55,344 nt of DNA, taken from positions 1 to 55,344 of the forward strand of contig CAYIHX010000024.1 of NCBI GenBank assembly GCA_964363305.1. The letters are read 5' to 3'. A program made the position numbers and the translations under genes. How positions within the stretch are numbered: position 1 is the first letter of the stretch; each line of letters opens with the position of its first letter. Source of the stretch: CAYIHX01 sp964363305 (GTDB taxonomy: Bacteria > Bdellovibrionota > UBA1018). This document shows positions 52,686 to 55,344 of the stretch, piece after piece. The notes under the pieces are model-generated. The model saw only the letters and a program-made list of their open reading frames with translations, was not told the origin of the DNA and made no database searches.

Positions 52686-54012
52686 CGTCGTGATCGTAGG
52701 TGCGCAGTGGGGCGATGAAGGCAAGGGCAAGGTGGTCGACCTCTACACCTCAAAGGCCGAGTATATCGTTCGCTTTCAAGGCGGCAACAATGCAGGCCAC
52801 ACCTTGGTCGTGAACGGAAAAAAGACCGTCCTGCACCTCATCCCCAGCGGCGTCCTCCACAAAGGCAAAACCTGCATCATCGCGAATGGTGTCGTCTTCG
52901 ATCCCGCCATCTTCTTTGAAGAGATTGAATCTCTGATCGCGAACCACGCGGTCTCAGCCACAGCGCCCCACGAGGGAATTCAGGTCAGCGAACGAGCGCA
53001 CGTCATTCTCCCCTATCATCGCCTGCTCGATCAGCTCCGCGAAGAACACGGCGCAAAGGGAACGGGCAAGGGCAAGATCGGCACCACCGTGCGCGGCATC
53101 GGCCCGGCCTACGAAGACAAAGTCGCCCGTCGGGGAATTCAGGTGGTCGACCTCATGCGGCCCCAACTCTTGAGAGCGAAGCTCGAACGTGCGATCGAAG
53201 AGAAAAACATCCTCCTGAAACACCTCTTCAATCATGAGCCCATCGAGTTCTCCAAGATGTACGAAGAGAGCCTAAAATTCGGCGAACGGCTCAAGCCCTT
53301 CGTCAGCGACGTTCGTGCGACCCTTCAAGACGCTCTCGCCCGCAAACGACCTATTCTCTTTGAGGGGGCCCAGGGCACGCTCCTCGATGTCGATCACGGC
53401 ACGTATCCGTATGTCACCTCCTCCAATACGGTGGCGGGCGGAGCACTCTCGGGATCTGGCATGGGAGTAAACGCCGCTTCGCAAGTCATCGGGATCTGCA
53501 AAGCCTATACAACTCGCGTGGGCACTGGGCCGTTTCCATCCGAGATCGAGACCAGTGAACCCGAAATCGCCAAGCGCATTCGAGATGTCGGCGCGGAGTA
53601 CGGCGCCACGACTGGCCGCCCTCGACGTATCGGTTGGCTCGACTTGGTCGCGTTGAAGTACGCGGTCGAAGTCAACGGCATGACTGGGATCGCCCTCACG
53701 AAGGCCGACGTCCTGCAGGGCTTCGACTGCGTGAAGTTCTGCACCTCGTACCAGCTCGGGGGCAACACCCTGAACGATCTTCCTTCCTGCATCGAGGATC
53801 TCGAGCAAGTCAAACCGAGCTACGACACGATGCCTTGCTGGCCCAAATACGATGCCGGCCGCGTGCGGGGATTCGACGATCTTCCGCAAGAACTCAGAAA
53901 CTACATTCGCGCCATCGAGGCGTTCGTGAAAGTTCCGGTCATCCTCTTGAGCACGGGCCCGGGGCGGGAGGAAACCCTCCAACTTCAAGACCCGTTTTCG
54001 ATGCGGGGCTAA
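52678..54012 (+). CDS. purA: Adenylosuccinate synthetase
   Basis: This is a 444-residue enzyme that joins IMP and aspartate using GTP, the first step from IMP to AMP. It starts MNNVVIVGAQWGDEGKGKVV, with the P-loop-like GDEGKGK and catalytic Asp13. It has GNNAGHT near 38, GTTVRGIGPAYEDKVARRGI near 135, ATTGRPRRIGWLDLVALKYA near 305 and the GTP-binding LSTGPGREET near the end. The start at 52678 lies within the end of the aminotransferase gene (ATGAATAA), so translation is likely coupled. The frame that runs upstream to 52492 is only read-through. Confidence 0.97.
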   Translation: MNNVVIVGAQWGDEGKGKVVDLYTSKAEYIVRFQGGNNAGHTLVVNGKKTVLHLIPSGVLHKGKTCIIANGVVFDPAIFFEEIESLIANHAVSATAPHEGIQVSERAHVILPYHRLLDQLREEHGAKGTGKGKIGTTVRGIGPAYEDKVARRGIQVVDLMRPQLLRAKLERAIEEKNILLKHLFNHEPIEFSKMYEESLKFGERLKPFVSDVRATLQDALARKRPILFEGAQGTLLDVDHGTYPYVTSSNTVAGGALSGSGMGVNAASQVIGICKAYTTRVGTGPFPSEIETSEPEIAKRIRDVGAEYGATTGRPRRIGWLDLVALKYAVEVNGMTGIALTKADVLQGFDCVKFCTSYQLGGNTLNDLPSCIEDLEQVKPSYDTMPCWPKYDAGRVRGFDDLPQELRNYIRAIEAFVKVPVILLSTGPGREETLQLQDPFSMRG

Positions 54013-55344
54013 TTAAGCGGCGCGACTGCGGCGGGTGCTCGGTGCTTTCGCTCGCTTGGATGCGAGTTTAACCACCTTGGTCTTCTTCTTTTTGGCCGCG
54101 ACCGGACGGGTTTGAGGGGCGCTCTTCTTCTGAACAACCTTGCCCCTGATAGGCGTTACGCCGACCGACCGTGGCGCCGCCTTTCCTGAAACTCGAGCCA
54201 CCTGCTCCGCGCGCTTTTGTCCGGAACGACTTCGATCCATTCCATTCTTAATGGAATCAACCAAACGCGGTGCAGTCGTTTGTGCTCGACGCCGAGGTGC
54301 CGCCCCGACCCGTCCACCCTTCACGGGATAAGCCGCCTGATGGCGATAATTCTCGACGGAATGCCCGCCTTCGGTCGAAAGCTGATGCAGGGAATCCACG
54401 AAGGCTTTTGTTTGCTTGGCCAAAGGGATGGAATCAATGAGAAATGCGCCATCCGCAGTCCGCGCGCCTGCCCCTTTTTCTTGGGAATGGGTGAAGTTAG
54501 CGCTGATCGTGTAAACGTAGCGTTCGTCAACGACGAGGATGCTGGCATGCATCACGTCGAGCGCGCGCCCCTTTTCCAGGAGAAAATTGCTCATCCCACG
54601 CACATGGCGTTCATGGACCGCTTTCCGCAACGCAGGCGTAAACCGGAAGTGGTCTGGCTTCGTAAGCGACTGATCCACGACGCCGCGAACGGACAAGCCC
54701 GCTCGCGCTCGCTCCTCGAGCGCGTCCGCCACACGCCGATCCGCGAGGGACGGAAGGGCGAACTCGATGGTACGCTCGGCCATTGCGATCGTCTCCAGCA
54801 GCTTTTCAATCACGATCTGCCCGTCGTAGGGCGTGAAGTAGGCGGAAATTCGTTGGTCGGGACCGGCCAAAACCCCTTCGACCGAAGGAATCATGTCGGG
54901 CCAGTTGCCCGGCGCCTTCGTCTCCGCCCAATAGATATCGGTCGCACGCGTAAAGCCCGCGCCGATCTCATGAGAATCGACAAAGACATCGACGTTATCC
55001 TGGAGGTAAAAGGCCTCTTTGGTGAAGCTCATCGTGCCGGCGAACACCCGCTGGCTGTCCACGACGACATACTTCTGATGCATGATCCGAGCGCCGGAAC
55101 GGAACGTTCTCCACTCGTCTTCTCGTTTGAATCGGTACCGCTCGAGGAGCTTTTCGGTATCCTTCTCCACTCGTCCCGCTGAATCGCTGAGATCGATGAT
55201 CCACCGCACCTTCACTCCGAGGTCCCGAATCGCAGCGACCTGCGCGACGAGGGGCTCCAGGTTCAGGTGATGAATGCAGAGATCAATGCTCTTCTTGGCG
55301 TATCCGGCCGTCTGCAAAACTTGCGGAAGCGGATCTTGTGAAAA
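54013..55344 (-). CDS. Phospholipase-D-like protein with basic C-terminal tail (cut by window edge)
   Basis: At least 443 residues are visible; the frame is open to base 55344, so the N-terminus lies outside. The protein has two PLD-type halves. The first has a full HKD motif (IMHQKYVVVDSQRVFAGTMS). The second reads VMHASILVVDERYVYTISAN, with Ser in place of the essential Lys, so the usual two-motif active site is incomplete. The last 110 residues are Lys/Arg/Ala/Pro-rich and histone-H1-like (KKKKTKVVKLASKRAKAPST), suggesting nucleic-acid binding. It could be a nuclease- or phospholipase-like enzyme; the family fold is clear but the activity is not. The stop adjoins the purA stop (convergent). 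Confidence 0.85.
   Translation of the reverse strand, partial: FSQDPLPQVLQTAGYAKKSIDLCIHHLNLEPLVAQVAAIRDLGVKVRWIIDLSDSAGRVEKDTEKLLERYRFKREDEWRTFRSGARIMHQKYVVVDSQRVFAGTMSFTKEAFYLQDNVDVFVDSHEIGAGFTRATDIYWAETKAPGNWPDMIPSVEGVLAGPDQRISAYFTPYDGQIVIEKLLETIAMAERTIEFALPSLADRRVADALEERARAGLSVRGVVDQSLTKPDHFRFTPALRKAVHERHVRGMSNFLLEKGRALDVMHASILVVDERYVYTISANFTHSQEKGAGARTADGAFLIDSIPLAKQTKAFVDSLHQLSTEGGHSVENYRHQAAYPVKGGRVGAAPRRRAQTTAPRLVDSIKNGMDRSRSGQKRAEQVARVSGKAAPRSVGVTPIRGKVVQKKSAPQTRPVAAKKKKTKVVKLASKRAKAPSTRRSRAA

Noticed and set aside
54217..55182. Long plus-strand open frame (321 codons) opposite the PLD-like gene
   Set aside because: It is the antisense shadow of a gene with clear HKD motifs; the translation has no recognisable domain.

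Overview
The window looks like chromosomal DNA from a Gram-negative, envelope-rich bacterium with a high GC content (impression only, not calculated) and very compact gene packing. Many neighbours overlap by 4-60 bp. Gene content points towards Bdellovibrionota or another delta-proteobacterial-type lineage: an AglR/AgmX-like (Myxococcus Agl-Glt type) motor cluster, a complete tol core, a receiver-TPR protein attached to the 2-oxoglutarate dehydrogenase operon, many secreted proteins and lipoproteins, and several proteins with no recognisable family. The taxonomic assignment is inference. No rRNA, tRNA, CRISPR array, prophage or transposase was seen, and no gene-free stretch reaches 300 bases.

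Layout. 1-4154: aspS (cut by the left edge), a protein with an HD-type His/Asp pattern, then a minus-strand group of lipoprotein, PhoD-like phosphatase and a free-standing FliG C-terminal domain. 4292-11433: sucA-sucB-lpdA followed almost without gap by a small unknown protein and a receiver-TPR protein. 12155-23078: the most unusual region, a second TolQR-type motor (one TolQ/AglR-like and two ExbD-like genes) with a lipoprotein, two large helical-repeat periplasmic proteins, an AgmX/PglI C-terminal-domain protein, an outer-membrane barrel and a small possible PilZ-like protein. apaG is inserted antisense in the middle. 23054-26168: a GreA-like factor, an unknown protein and a histidine kinase/OmpR-type regulator pair.

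26159-33305 (minus strand): seven overlapping or closely spaced genes for septal peptidoglycan processing, ftsE-ftsX-envC-ctpA-xseA-M23 peptidase-SH3b/barrel protein. EnvC is the catalytically dead activator, and an M23 enzyme with its metal ligands intact sits in the same operon. 33379-37642: a membrane protein and then tolQ-tolR-tolA-like-tolB, without pal next to them. 37695-46464: a Cys-rich secreted protein, thiolase plus a divergent ApbE-like protein, a lone MshEN-type domain, a lipoprotein, an M28 aminopeptidase, a transglutaminase-elicitor-like secreted protein, a LysR regulator with a perfect inverted repeat at its start, and two small secreted proteins. 46612-55344: a sigma-54 activator, an Ala-rich protein, an AAA/DUF4143 ATPase preceded by a tandem duplication, a large secreted Gly/Cys-rich protein, a class V aminotransferase overlapping purA, and a phospholipase-D-like protein with a histone-like tail that runs off the right edge.

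Two TolQR-type proton-driven motors in one window (12.9-14.6 kb and 34.3-35.5 kb), plus the FtsEX-EnvC-M23 operon, suggest a locus rich in cell-envelope mechanics. The best candidate for a poorly described system is the 12.2-23.1 kb Agl/Glt-like cluster.
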